NCBI GenBank assembly: GCA_015179125.1
Contig: WHVA01000048.1
Coordinates: 292,622 to 356,621, forward strand
DNA length: 64,000 nucleotides
Direction: 5' to 3'
Source of the DNA: Gautieria morchelliformis
Taxonomy: Eukaryota > Basidiomycota > Agaricomycetes > Gomphales > Gomphaceae
The notes beneath the pieces are model-generated. The model ran no database searches. It worked only from the letters and a program-made list of their open reading frames with translations, and had not been told where the DNA came from. Position 1 is the stretch's first letter. Each line of letters begins with the position of its first letter. The translations under genes were made by a program, and so were the position numbers. This document shows, one piece after another, positions 8,611 to 19,749 of this stretch.

Positions 8611-10995
8611 CTAATCAGGATCAATCTCTGGATCCACAAACACCGTCCTGGCGAAATCGCCGCTTCTGTCCACTATGCCCCATTCATTCCCTCGCTTCAC
8701 GCGCCCGATGACGCATTCCACGGTACGCAAATCGATTACTACAGAGACCCTCGTCTCTGTGTATGTCGTTACCTCACTGGTTGCATCCTTCCCACCAGTT
8801 GAGCACGGCTGCACAACAGCTAGGAGGTGACGTTTGGGAGTTGGTAGGTTGAGAGTGTGTGAGGGCGGTAGAATAACGTCGATGATGCTAAGAAGTTGTC
8901 CATAAAACACGCGTCGCACCAATGGGTCTTCACCACGGCGAACGCGATGGTTGGGGACCATTAGTGTATACTGTATCAAAGTTGTCCTATTAATTGAATA
9001 CACAGATAAATAATCCAGGACGTACTCGGACAAATGAGGAGTCACGCGTGCCCTTGGCTTGGGTGACGCTCACCGCGCACGATGCTCTGATTTTGTCCCC
9101 TCCATTGGCTATTCGCACCTTGCCCCAACGTGTCATGGTCTGCGGGAGTTTCGTGTCGATGTAGCGGGCCTCACACTCGTAAATTTGCGCAAAATAGAGG
9201 CAAATTCGTCGCCTCAGGTCTTGATCGGGTTGATATCCGAGCCTGCGTGGTGAACGGAGGATAGAGTGCAGATCTGTAAATATCACAGTGAACCAGAAGC
9301 ACCAAGAACATAAAAAATGACTTACATTCAGGGTACAGTGTCTCAGTTGCACTGAGTGCACCTTCTACTGTCTCCGCGCTCAGATGCTCCCAGACTCGCG
9401 CATAACAAGCCTTCAGCTGGGACAATTGCGCTGAGCGTCTGATGTACATACTAAGCGTTGCATATGGGTGGAGTGGGGAATTGATGCGCGATGCCAACTT
9501 CCCACAGAAGCGTTCCATTGGGAACGCCCAAAGCGTCCATGCAGGGCCGCAACGCCGTACGTAATCCGTAATGTGAAGCATCGCGTGAATGCTGAACGTA
9601 CAAACCGGCAAATTGGTTTCTTGATATTTGTAGTACCAGCTGCCGATGTGTCAGATGGGTCAGAAGGTTGCAATTAACAAGCCACTTACTGTTCATATTG
9701 TTGAACCCAAATCACGATCATTTTTTGCAACTCGTCAATTTCTTCCTCAGTTATCGTGAACAGTAAGCACTTTTTGATAATTTTCACCAAGTCACAGAAA
9801 TGACGATAATATTTGGCGTGTGGGAAACGATCGCGCAGGAGAACCGGCCCTATGTATTGAAACCAAAACGAGGTGTATTCCGCTTTGTACTTCGAATTGG
9901 TAATATCTGGGAGTGCACCAACGAATTCAGAAGGTATGGTCTTGTACGCTTCTGCCGTCTCACGCCCTATGACTTCCCAAATGTGAGGGGCGATGCGATA
10001 CCCTGCGTCTGCCGGCTCAACATGTTTTAACTTACCCGATCCCGCCCAATGTTCAAGTAGACGGGGGTGCACACGTTCTCGAAGAATAGGTGCGTGATGT
10101 CATGGGGGAAGGAGTCGGGGAAATGGAGGGAGCGAATATCAAGGACATCCGATAAACGATTGATCCCGTAATGCAATCCTAATGCTTCTTGATGTCCGCC
10201 TGTGGTACCTTCACTGATCTCGACTAAATGGCTATCTAGATTCTCACGTGTGCGTGGCGGAAGGTTATAAGGGTCCCATCCATCATCATGTGCTTCTCCT
10301 GGACGCCGGGGAGCCTTTAAAACTGGATAGTAAGTCGTATTCTTGTTACCTGCATGGCTTAATTTCTCCCCTCGGATGAGGCAAAAACGGCACGGACAAA
10401 AGGCCTTGTGCCCCCTGAGGCACAGCAATTTGGACATTGCCGGTAGATCGCCGGAGATCATGATTAGGTACGCATGTAGATCAAAACTTGTTTTAGACTC
10501 AGCATCGTACGTCCGTATGCCATGCGCGAGTTCGGCAAGTTCTTCATTCAAAGGAATGAAGAACGAATCCAGATCCTTCGGGCTGTGGGGTCCAGGGATA
10601 ACACCAAGCGGGATGAGGTTTTCAATGTGCATCCGAATTTCAGGTGGGAGGTTGAAATTGACCAGTATAATTGGCCAGGCTGAATTGCTTTTAGATTTGC
10701 CCATAGCAGGCCGGATGGCAAAAACCTGTAGAAATCCCTTATAAGGTTGAGTACTATTTACCAAGTAATTATGAGTACTAGCCTGGAAACCGTCTGTTGA
10801 AGCCCCCAGAGCAATGTCACGTCCGTCTGAAAAGTACATGTGCCTCAGCTCGGAGCCGTCGACTATGACTAACCTCTCGAGCGATCTCGGTAAACAGTGC
10901 CGGCAAAGACGTCACTGATTTCGCCTGGCACAGTAACCCGTCGGCTCCGATATTGCAATTTCTTGATCATCGGCAGGGACTCGTACAATCACGTG
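8611..10995 (-). pseudogene. CACTA transposase (Tnp2 family), C-terminal two thirds
   Basis: Minus-strand exons of a Tnp2-type DDE transposase. From the 5' side: LYESLPMIKKLQYRSRRV and GEISDVFAG just inside 10995, an intron-like gap, then the long exon 10839-10027 with FSDGRDIALGASTDGF, VNFNLPPEIR, LIPLGVIPGPHSPKDLD and CLRGHKAFCPCRFC. The exon at 10072-9686 continues it, then 9611-9300 (CTFSIHAMLHITDYVRRCGP, WAFPMERFCGKL) matches the family's DUF4218-like part, and 9045-8611 is the C-terminus. It starts abruptly at the CCTGG duplication bordering the nested element, in frame with the N-terminal part at 15013-15900. Role: cut-and-paste of the 8359-19749 element. Confidence 0.85.
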
Positions 10996-11439
10996 CCTGG
11001 AGTTTGAAAATAACCAGAGTTTGAAAATTTGGGTCGAAGCCGGCCATGAGGGCCCGAGTTAATGAACTCTGTAGGTAGAGTTGTTAGTAAATACTGAATC
11101 TTTCTTGGGACGCGTGGGGTCGCGAAGATCACGTAAAATGACCATGCACGACGTGTAATTTAGCACTGGAGAGCCTTCATGCACTCCTGAGACCTCTGTT
11201 TTGCTGGGATTTTGCATGATTTACATTTCATATAACCCTATTTGGTGTTTAGTCCTTAATTCTATGCCGGTGGCAGGGGGCTGGTGGGAGAAACAAGGGC
11301 TAGTCATGCTGCAGCTAATTACTCTGCGTGACAGGCGCCCGCACGGCCGGATCTTGGCATGAGACTCCGACTCACTCCGCCGCCTTTTGTTCTCTGCCAT
11401 CCTGCTATCCACATCCGCGCTAAGTACTGTACTGTACCC

Positions 11440-13090
11440 ATGCCTCAATCCAGCGGGGCAACCGCGATCTCGAGCCCTATGGACGAGGATGCGGGATCTC
11501 GAATGAAAGCGGCGTTAGTAGCGTTCCAATCAGGCCGGCACAAGTCGATGAGGGCGGCGGCGACCACGTGGAATGTTAAGTACAGCACCTTGCGCAACCA
11601 TATCCAAGGTAATCACCAGGCTCCACGGACGCTCATGAAAAGCAGAAATTGCTAAGCAGCCACGAAACCTCCGCGGTGGTCGACTGGTGCAAGTTCAAGG
11701 CGCTCAAGGGGGAGCCTCTCTCGCGCCTGGACCTGCAGCACACGGTTCACTCGTTGTGCGGCAAGGAGCCGAGTAAACGTTGGGTGGCGACGTTTCTCAA
11801 GACACATGCTGAGGAACTCAAGGCGCGTAAGCCCCGCGCGCTGGACCCGAAGCGAGCCCGAGCTTTCAACAGGATGAATGTCGGGTCTCATTTCAAGCTT
11901 CTCAAGGAGGTGCTGACCGAGTACGATGTCCCACCCAAGAACATTTACAATGAGGATGAGAAGGGCATCCAGCTCGGCGGTGGGAGGAAGGGGATCGCCA
12001 CGCAATATATTTTCACCAAAGGGGCGAAGGATAGGTACGCTCTGCGATCCGACTCCCTCACCAACATCACCGTTCTGGAGGCCGTTTGCGCCAACGGCAC
12101 CAAAGTTCCACCGTTGGTGGTGCTGACGAACGGCGCGGAGCCAGAAGGTTGGTGGAAATGCGCTGGATTGGGCGGGTGAGTCCTTCTGTACACATACGTC
12201 CTGTTCGCACTGATGTCTGGCTTCGTAGTGTTGCGTATTCTCAGAACGGCTGGACCGACGATGAGGTATATTTGGGCTGGTTCAGAGATGTTTTCCTCAA
12301 ACACGTATCCGCGAATAACCCTTCGGGCAAGCCTATCCTTCTTATTATGGACGGTCACAAATCCCATGAGACAGACGGCGTCCGGGAGTTAGCAACCAAG
12401 AACGACATCATCCTCTACTCCCTCCCTCCCCATACGACCCATAAACTGGCCCGCTTCAAATTGCGTGGGCCCTTCGATGCCAAAAGAGCGGCATTGAGCG
12501 GAGGCCAATCACGTGCCAAACCTTCGTGAAGGAATATCTCGCCGTCCGGGAGACGTCCATGACGACGAAGGTGATCCAAAGCGCGTTCAAGCGCTGCGGA
12601 ATCCACCCGTTTGACGACCAGGTGTTCACAGACGAAGACTTTGGACCCAGTCTGTCTACGTCGACGGCCGGTGGCGTTGTGCCTGACTTGTGGTCGGGGG
12701 ATCTTCCCTCCTCCCCTGAGAGTGCGGAGATGATGCCCGGGGAGGACCAGGAGAGTCAGGATAGTCAAGCGAGTGGCGGGTCTCCAGGCGCGCGAGGAAG
12801 GAATGACAATAATGAGGAGGATGACGAGGAAGATCAGGGCGAGGGCGAGAACGCCGAGGACGACGAGCACAACGATGAGGACGAGGACGAGGAGGCCGAA
12901 GACGAGGAGGCCGAAGACGAGGAGGCCGAAGACGAGGAGGCCGAGGACGAGGAGGCCGAGGCGGGGATGGTGGAGCAGCAGGGCGATATGGATGATAATG
13001 ATCCAGATTACGCACCGATTGTCCAGGACGAACCTGTAAGTCAAGCGTATTTCATGTAACGTCACGTAGGCTGGTGCTGATCAGCTATAG
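11440..13090 (+). pseudogene. Pogo-like transposase (HTH plus DDE_1), degenerate
   Basis: ATG at 11440 opens a helix-turn-helix start (MKAALVAFQSGRHKSMRAAA ... YSTLRNHIQG). A one-base loss near 11630 breaks the frame before LLSSHETSAVVDWC. The next stretch (11649-12179) has a CENP-B-type second HTH and the first catalytic region IYNEDEKGIQLGGG. An intron (12176 or so, gtgagtcc, to cttcgtag about 12227) leads to GWTDDEVYLGWFRDVF and ILLIMDGHKSH with the second Asp. The third catalytic block, normally PPHTTHKLQPLDVG, here reads PPHTTHKLARFKLRG, so the third acidic residue is lost next to another frame change. The C-terminus is acidic with five tandem EEAED repeats (12889-12963). Likely the mobilising enzyme of the 11001-15007 element, now dead. 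Confidence 0.75.
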
Positions 13091-13185
13091 GGCGTGATCC
13101 CAAAGAGCCCCCTCCCGACTCCGTGGGTGTCAAGTCACCCATTCCATGCCTATGGGACTATCGGTTTCTCTCACCACCCTCATCC

Positions 13186-14622
13186 ATGGATACCTCTTCC
13201 ATGACATCATCAGCACTCACAGGCTCCAGTGGCCATCGCTGTCACTCGTACGGCATTCGCAGCATTACGCAGGACAAGACGCGCCGCCTAAAGCTCCTGA
13301 CTCGACGTAATAGTGCGGCCCACTCCTCTGCCTCCTCATCCCAGCCCTCTGGCTCCGGTGCATTCTCTTCTCCTATGTCCATCCATGACTTGCCAGTTGA
13401 GAACCTGAGTGAGAGTCTCGTCAGCCAAATAAATGGCATGTTCCTTAACATGCATGCCGCCCAGGCAGACGCCAAGGCGGTCTGGGAAGAGAACCAGCTC
13501 TTGCGGGAGGACAGCCAGGCCTCACGGGCAGAGACCCAGGCCTCGCGGGCACACATCACACTTGCTGCCATGGAGATAGCTCATCTGCGCCAGCTGATAG
13601 AAGAGGGCACCAAAAAGCACCCCGCCAAACGGCACAAGACCCACGCTGGCCCCCGGGTGATAATGTGCCCCGCACGGGCTGCCCAATTTGAGGAAGAACA
13701 ACGAGGACGTGAGGCCCAACAGGCTGAGGAAGCCGCCAAAAAACAAGAGCTGGAAGCGGCTGCCCGAGCACGAGAGCTTCAACGCTCTCACAATGCGGTT
13801 TTAAAGACGTTTGAACAACCCATCGCAGCATATAAACATAAAGACGACTTGAAAGACATCGCAGCTGCCTTCGCCCTCGACCAACAGGGGACTATCGCAC
13901 AGTTGACATATCGGATCAAAGAGTACATGACCCTCCATCCTGAACTTGCCACCAACCCTCGCTTCCAGGCGCTTTTCTTAAAAGCGCGCTGAAGCCGCAA
14001 ACGATGTGCATCCATTGGAGACTCGTCTGCGGAGGTAAATCCCCCTCCGCCTGCCCTTCCCCCTCTGCCTGCCGTTCCGCCTCTACCTGCACATCTGCCC
14101 CATGCGCGCATGGCCCGTGGCTCAACCCCTGCTCATGACAGGTCATTCCCCGAGTTCGGCGGCATCCCTCTCACGCGAAACCCCGTGTACGTGGGCGCCC
14201 CCGTTCACCCTGGCATCCCCAGTCCCCATATGCCCTACGAGGACACGGCCCGTGGCTTGACCCCTGCCCACGACAGATCATACCGCAAGTTGGGCTCCGG
14301 TGTCCCTCTCATGCGAAACCCCGTGTATGCGGGCACCCCTGTTCTCCCTGGCATCCCCGGTATCCCTCTGCCCCACGCGCGCTCGGCCCGTGGCTCGACC
14401 CCTGCCCACGACATGGCGTATCCTGAGTTCGTACCCGGCTCATCCAGTGTCCCTCTCACGCGAAACCCCGGGTACACTGGCCTCCCTCCCTCTTCCCTTC
14501 CCTTGACTGGTTTTGGTCCCTCTCAGGCCAATCCCTCCTCCGCATATTCCATGTACCCTGAGGCATCCAGACGCCCTGATCAGTCCTACGACCCTTCGTT
14601 TTGGCCGTACCATCACTATTAA
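13186..14622 (+). pseudogene. Coiled-coil, SAP-like and tandem-repeat protein with one in-frame stop
   Basis: A single frame stays open from about 13123 to 14622 apart from one TGA at 13990. First ATG in a Ser-rich start is 13186. Residues in the middle are an Ala/Glu/Arg-rich coiled coil; before the stop lies a SAP-like helix-turn-helix (DLKDIAAAFALDQQGT...LTYRIKEYM). After the stop comes a proline-rich linker (repeated PPLPA) and then three tandem copies of a repeat with RGSTPAHD, PLTRNPVY and PGIP (14110-14480). SAP domains bind A/T-rich DNA, so a DNA-binding accessory protein of the nested element is plausible. Whether the stop is a mutation or removed by splicing is unknown; no obvious intron spans it. 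Confidence 0.5.
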
Positions 14623-15012
14623 GTGGGCCGCAAGTTCTATGTTTCATAGTACATGTGTCAATATGTAGTGTACTACTTACTTCCTCATGTACAGTAAGTA
14701 GCATACTTCTATAATGTACTGTACTGGACTGGACACTACTCTAATGGTGTGCCGTGACGGCACTCCTAGCCGAAAGAGACGGCAATGTGTGACCCAATGG
14801 TGACAGAATGTGATGGTTTGTGATGAAATCGCACGGCATCGTGTTCAAAGTCCTGTACAGCGGCTTCTGCTACGCAGGGCTCCCTTAAAAATTAAGAGAA
14901 CCTTACAGAGAACAAAATAACATTTGTAGTTTATAATCCATCCACTTTTCAGGTCTGCCTAGACTGGCATTCCGGTGCAGTAAGCAGTTTTATGCAATTT
15001 TCAAACTCCTGG

Positions 15013-15900
15013 TACCTGATAGTACCATGCTTTTATGCGAGGGATCAGGGGTAGGTACGACCACCTTGCGATAGGTTTGCCATTGGTATGGTATCTCGGG
15101 GCTTTGCAGTGGGGGCAGTGTGTGAGGGCGGCGTGTCATTTGACGTACAGACAACAAGATTTATTGCACATGTCGTAAAACCGTGGTGTCACCCCTGAGA
15201 GAATCTCCATTCGGCGATAAACCAGATATTCTGTGTCTAATTTTAACTTGTGCCTAAAAAACCGACGGAGGTTGTTGTATGTAGACCTTGAGAGCCCACT
15301 CCCTTCGAGTCGCAGAGCGAAAACACTGATGTTGTTGAGGTCCTCATCCGTAAGTTCATTGTCCCCTATGCAGTAGATTAGATCTGATCACAGTGATATA
15401 CTTAGAGGATTGACGCTCACGAAGATCGTGCAGCTGCTGCTGCCACACATCGCCGAATCGCTCCTGAAGCACTTGGATGAGATTCTCGTCGGTGATCTCA
15501 TCAGGTTCAAGTTCTTCCTCCTCTTCTTCAGTTGCAGAGGCTTCCACATCAGGTAGTTCCCCTTCGTCAGCCGATTCTGTTGTTCTGCTGCTCACAGATT
15601 GCTCGCCGTCGAACTCTATGTCAAGATCCATTGAATCCGAATCCTGATGAATCCAGTCCTGAGGCTGGTCCTCAAGTGCTTGATCAGGGGATCGGTCCAT
15701 CGAGACGCATCCTTGATCATGGTCGTTGTCGGCTAGACTGTCTGATGTCGGATCAGTACCCTCACCCGATGAGTCAATAGCGAGGGCTAGCGCATCCTCC
15801 AAGAGTTTGCGGTGACGATATCGCTGTCGACGCGAGAGTCGTAACGCGGCTGCTTGTCCACCATGGTGTGGATACGCGTCACTGCCTTTTTTTCCGTAAG
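15013..15900 (-). pseudogene. CACTA transposase (Tnp2 family), N-terminal part
   Basis: Minus strand. About 15880-15780 reads HHGGQAAALRLSRRQRYRHRK, split here as HHGGQAAAL and SRRQRYRHRKLLEDA, the family's usual SRRTxYRH start region. An acidic Ser/Asp/Glu-rich spacer follows (15802-15356). Then comes ELTDEDLNNISVFALRL, a YNNLRRFFRHKL-type helix, and a zinc-binding block FYDMCNKSCCLY ... HCPHCKAPRYH (about 15190-15080) interrupted by one in-frame TGA, ending PLIPRIKAWYYQVPG at the insertion site. The frame resumes at 10995 beyond the nested element. At least two stops mean the enzyme is not made intact. Confidence 0.75.
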
Positions 15901-17400
15901 TTTTTGATTCTCCGCTGCTTATATTGTTGCGTGGTCATCCATACCATAGGAATATTAATGCGTCGCTCCGTAGACGAAAGCATGAACAGCCGTTATGTTA
16001 CGGGAGTCGCGTGGAGCTGGTGACAAAGGTATATTCCACAAAAATTGCGCCGAATGTGTATTTCATCACTACTCTCAGAGAATGCTCTCGTGCTCTGCAC
16101 GGCCGTGCCCACTCTTCCTCGTCTCGCTTCTCCATGCCGTCCTCCACGCCCCGGCCCTTGCATGGTCAGTGCGTCGCGTCTTTCTCGTTTTCTGTTTGGC
16201 CCTGAGTTCGTGTTCCTTGTATGAGATATTCAGAATCCTTCATCCCTCCATATTCGATCCTTCCCTTCTCCACTCATTTCTTTCTCTTCAAGTGCTGTCC
16301 GCAGATGATCGTGGACCTCCAGCAGTCCTTCCCATTCCTGAATTCGCACAATCTCCTCCCGAACCGCCCGCTTTGCTTCCCGGACACATCTCCAGGCTTG
16401 CTTGGCTTCGGTCAGGGTGGGCCCCCGTTTCCAGTGACAATAATCAACAGTATCGCAAACAGTGTGGACATGAAGGTGAACCTCACGCCGTTGGCCGGCT
16501 AATTTTACGTCTTCACTCTGCTGTCCACCAACGGCTTCCCGTCACCGGCGTGCGCAGGCGTCGGGGTGAGTGCACAATACCATTACTGCATGGTCTGTTG
16601 ACGAATACACCAATGGCGCCACACCAGGATATCCAGCCGGGGACCACCGCACCCTCACCACCACTCTTCGAGCTGAGCTGCAGCACACGGCGGTTGACAG
16701 TCGTAAGCGGCGGGACCAGGTCGGGCAGCTGCCAACTGATCATGCACGACATATGCGGATCGTCGGGCCCGACGGTGCAGCAGTGTATAGCTACCTTGAA
16801 TTTGATGGGCGTGATGGCTATGCCTGTGGACCTGAAATGGGTGCCAACGTGAGCAGGTACGTGCTTGCCTTGCCATGCGGATTTTTAAAGGGGGGGGGGG
16901 GGGGGGCGGGTGGGGCTGATTCGAATCGAACCCGCTTGGACTCACGGTCAAATCCGCGTACTATTCCTTGTTTCTTCTCACTTCTCCTCATCATCGATCG
17001 CTGATTCATAGGAAACCTAGATTTGATGATCTCGAGCTTGTTATTAAGCAGTGGGTTGAGGGGATGAAGCCTCAGGGTGTTATCCTATCGGACGCCCTCA
17101 TTTGGTGTGCGATATTTCTTGTTTCTGATGCTCGTGGTTGAGTCTTGCCTTTGTCTGTTCGTTTAGCTCCAAAGCCAAGGAAGAAGCTCGGTGATTGGGA
17201 ATACTGGAGGATAAGTTTAAAGCGTCCTCCGGTTGGCTCCAAAATTTTAAGCACCGGGTAGGTATTCGCAAAGGCAAATACGAGCTTGTAATTGGGGCGG
17301 GGGAGGGTGGGGGTATTAATAACAAAGATGCATATATAAGACATATATCTCTCTCATGCTTGTAAACTAAGTAAATTTGGTGACATAAGTATACCTAAAT
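15900..17400. other. CACTA interior with no clear gene
   Basis: Several overlapping plus-strand frames exist (for example 15995-16852, 16221-16502 continuing past a TAA to about 16598). The 16221 frame reads FGQGGPPFPVTIINSIANSV and then, past the stop, FYVFTLLSTNGFPSPACAGVG before a gtgagtg that could be a splice site. This resembles a captured, decayed host exon, but I recognise no domain. A run of 17 G (about 16890-16906) is also present. Confidence 0.35.
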
Positions 17401-17435
17401 ATTGAAAGCCAGCGGAGGCAAAGTTCCATAGTGAC

Positions 17436-19258
17436 GTGGCTGCTTACGTTTACAATACTCAGTCGCTTCCTACCACCACCGCCACCTTCCTTCGGTGCCC
17501 TCAACTACATAGCTCGGCTTATACTCATGGATCGCATACTCGACGACCCCACGAACGCGTATGGCCGATCAAAGCGCTGATCCAACAGTTCCTCAAAAAT
17601 AGCTCAGAGCTCAAATGTGCATCTGCAAGGCGGCGAGAGGAACGATTGGCCCGCCTGCCATGTGAGGAGCCTCAAGCCCTCTCTGTTGCCAATACTAGTA
17701 AGAGTGCAGTGCCAGTGTCCTCGAGCAAGTTCACCATGAGCAAGTCGGCTTCTGCAAAAAAAAAAATTCCTTCCAATGTTTCTTCAGCGAGTGCCAGTAA
17801 CTCTATGACCAAGTCTACGTCGACTAGAAAGTTGGGTTCTGTGAACAACGGGACTGCCTCGCGCAAGGGTTCGACGACGGGTGCCGGGAAGTCCTCTGAG
17901 CCAACTCGCAAGGTGCGTTTATTATTGTATATTGTAATTCTATACCTAATCAGTGAACATGGCTCGCTCGCGCAAGGGTTTGACGACGGGTGCCGGGAAG
18001 TCCTCTGAGCCAACTCGCAAGGTGCGTTTATTATTGTATATCGTAATTCTATACCTAATCAGTGAACATGGCTCGCTCGCGCAAGGGTTTGACGACGGGT
18101 GCCGGGAAGTCCTCTGAGCCAACTCGCAAGGTGCATTTATTATTGTATATCGTAATTCTATACCTAATCAGTGAACATGGCTCGCTCGCGCAAGGGTTTG
18201 ACGACGGGTGCCGGGAAGTCCTCTGAGCCAACTCGCAAGGTGCGTTTATTATTGTATATCGTAATTCTATACCTAATCAGTGAACATGGCTCGCTCGCGC
18301 AAGGGTTTGACGACGGGTGCCGGGAAGTCCTCTGAGCCAACTCGCAAGGTGCGTTTATTATTGTATATCGTAATTCTATACCTAATCAGTGAACATGGCT
18401 CGCTCGCGCAAGGGTTTGACGACGGGTGCCGGGAAGTCCTCTGAGCCAACTCGCAAGGTGCGTTTATTATTGTATATTGTAATTCTATACCTAATCAGTG
18501 AACATGGCTCGCTTGTGCAAGGGTTCGACGACGGGTGCCGGGAAGTCCTCTGAGCCAACTCGCAAGGTGCGTTTATTATTGTATATTGTAATTCTATACC
18601 TAATCAGTGAACATGGCTCGCTCGCGCAAGGGTTTGACGACGGGTGCCGGGAAGTCCTCTGAGCCAACTCACAAGGTGCATTTATTATTGTATATCGTAA
18701 TTCTATACCTAATCAGTGAACATGACTTGCTCACGCAAGGGTTCAATGACGGGTGCCGGGAAGTCCTCTGAGCCAATTGGCAAGGTGCGTTTATCATTAT
18801 ATATCGTAGTTCTATACCTAATCAGTGAACGTGACTCTCGCGCAAGGGTTCGACGACGGGTGCTGGGAATCCCCATGCAAATTTTCGTTCAGTGGGCAAT
18901 CATGACCAGGCCACCAGCTCGATGAAAAGGAAGACGCCAGAGGATGGCGAACCGTCTATTCCAGTGGCGAAACGCTATAAAACACTGGAGGATGTGCCAG
19001 CTGTAAGTACATTCACCTATTCCACTACCCAGCCGCCTAACAACTTACACTTACTTGCTTCTAGCCCATGCATGCCAAAAGGGTAAGTGAACCATTTGTT
19101 GTATATATCAGTGTTAACAGCTACAGGCTGCCTCGAAGGCCGGTGCGACAAATAAATCAGCGCCCAGGAAAACGGCTCCCAAGAAAGCCGACCCTGAGCC
19201 CAGGAAGTCAAAGCGCCAGGTTCGTGCTCCTGCAAGACCTGATGCCGACTACGAGTAG
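17436..19258 (+). CDS. CACTA accessory basic nuclear-like protein (multi-exon)
   Basis: The 3' exons are clear: MKRKTPEDGEPSIPVAKRYK (about 18921) with a bipartite basic look, a gtaagt intron after LEDVPA, a tiny exon around 19065-19083, another intron, then AASKAGATNKSAPRKTAPKK continuing to an ADYE stop at 19258. The 5' exon (to 17912) is Ser/Lys-rich with TMSKSASAKKK and STSTRKLGSVN; an ATG is available at 17736 but the true start is unclear. Between them sits a nine-copy repeat containing intron-like segments (17860-18880). Low-complexity basic composition suggests nucleic-acid binding. Position near the right end of a CACTA element suggests a second transposon-encoded protein, but no homology is recognised. 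Confidence 0.5.
17860..18880 (+). repeat. 109-bp tandem repeat, nine copies, each with an intron-like segment
   Basis: Units recur exactly 109 bp apart at 17913, 18022, 18131, 18240, 18349, 18458, 18567, 18676 and 18785 (positions of gtgcgt/gtgcat). Each unit has a coding-looking 68 bp (ggtttgacgacgggtgccgg ... actcgcaag) and a 41-bp segment that begins gtgcgt, contains ctaat and ends cag. Using the later AG in cgcgcaag gives a 45-bp exon encoding GLTTGAGKSSEPTRK in frame in every copy; using cag puts a TGA at the exon start. The outermost copies are the most diverged. Confidence 0.85.
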
Positions 19259-19259
19259 A

Positions 19260-19749
19260 CACCTCGTAACGTCCCTTTTATATCTATGCCACTTTTAACT
19301 GATTGCTAACCCATTAGTTGTTACCACTTGCACTCTCCCTACCGACTCTGGCTCTTCACATATGCTCTTCAATGACCTAGCTTGGCCCGTTCATACTACG
19401 CTCATCGGTTTACTGCTCTTACCCTCACTCGCTCTGACATGCATCGGTGTCATTCACTAACTCGTCTCTGTCCTGTTTCCATCCGGTAGCCAATAATATG
19501 TGTACCTAAAAATCAGTTCTTAATGTACTTTTTATCAGTCCTAAATAAGCTAGAATTCAGTTCATTTTGAGCTAAAAAAACAGTGCAAAGTGGGACATTT
19601 TCACTACTAGAAATCAGTTCATGGTCAAAGGGGCCGAGAACGCTTCGGGAGCTAAAAATCAGTGCTCAAGTACTGATTTTTAGCTGGTTTTGTACTGAAA
19701 CTCAAGTTCCGTTTCATCTGATTTTTAGGTGCCGGCGCTTTCTGCAGTG
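19260..19749. repeat. CACTA right subterminal region
   Basis: Non-coding. From about 19505 to 19730 the words aaaatcagt, actgatttttag and cagtt recur in both orientations, mirroring the left subterminal repeats. The embedded cactactagaaatcag at 19604 is a second CACTA-like word. Confidence 0.65.

Larger units (their letters stand above)
11001..15007. mobile_element. Nested 4.0-kb DNA transposon with 5-bp target duplication
   Basis: Ends AGTTTGAAAAT (11001-11011) and ATTTTCAAACT (14997-15007), an 11-bp inverted repeat, flanked by direct repeats CCTGG (10996-11000, 15008-15012). Removing the element and one CCTGG restores the reading frame of the CACTA transposase across the junction (WYYQVPGT, then one stop, then LYESLPM), which independently confirms the borders. 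Contents: a pogo-like DDE transposase relic (11440-13090) and a coiled-coil/SAP-like frame (13186-14622), both plus strand. A 5-bp target duplication is not what Tc1/mariner/pogo elements make (TA). Confidence 0.82.
8359..19749. mobile_element. CACTA/EnSpm transposon, 11.4 kb
   Basis: Left end CACTGTAGAAAG (8359) and right end CTTTCTGCAGTG (to 19749) form an imperfect CACTG... terminal inverted repeat. A 4-bp TGGC is present on each side (8355-8358, 19750-19753); the unoccupied site in the duplicated block reads cattggctgc at 37376-37385, proving the insertion borders. Both ends carry subterminal repeats of the word taaaaatcagt. Inside are a Tnp2-type transposase on the minus strand (split into 15013-15900 and 8611-10995), an accessory basic-protein gene on the plus strand (about 17436-19258), and a nested 4.0-kb element (11001-15007). 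The transposase carries stops, so the element is probably inactive. Confidence 0.9.

Noticed and set aside
12656..13015. Pro/Arg-rich antisense frame opposite the acidic repeat
   Set aside because: It is the complement of the repeated EEAED codons; composition creates it.
15995..16852. 285-codon plus-strand frame
   Set aside because: Composition changes along its length, it overlaps better-looking pieces in other frames, and no domain or start context supports it.
16925..16990. tRNA-like B box (ggttcgattcgaatc) on the minus strand
   Set aside because: No anticodon arm or acceptor stem could be folded around it.
17860..18880. Regularly spaced repeats resembling a CRISPR array
   Set aside because: Units are almost fully identical along 109 bp with no variable spacers, in a eukaryotic intron-containing context.
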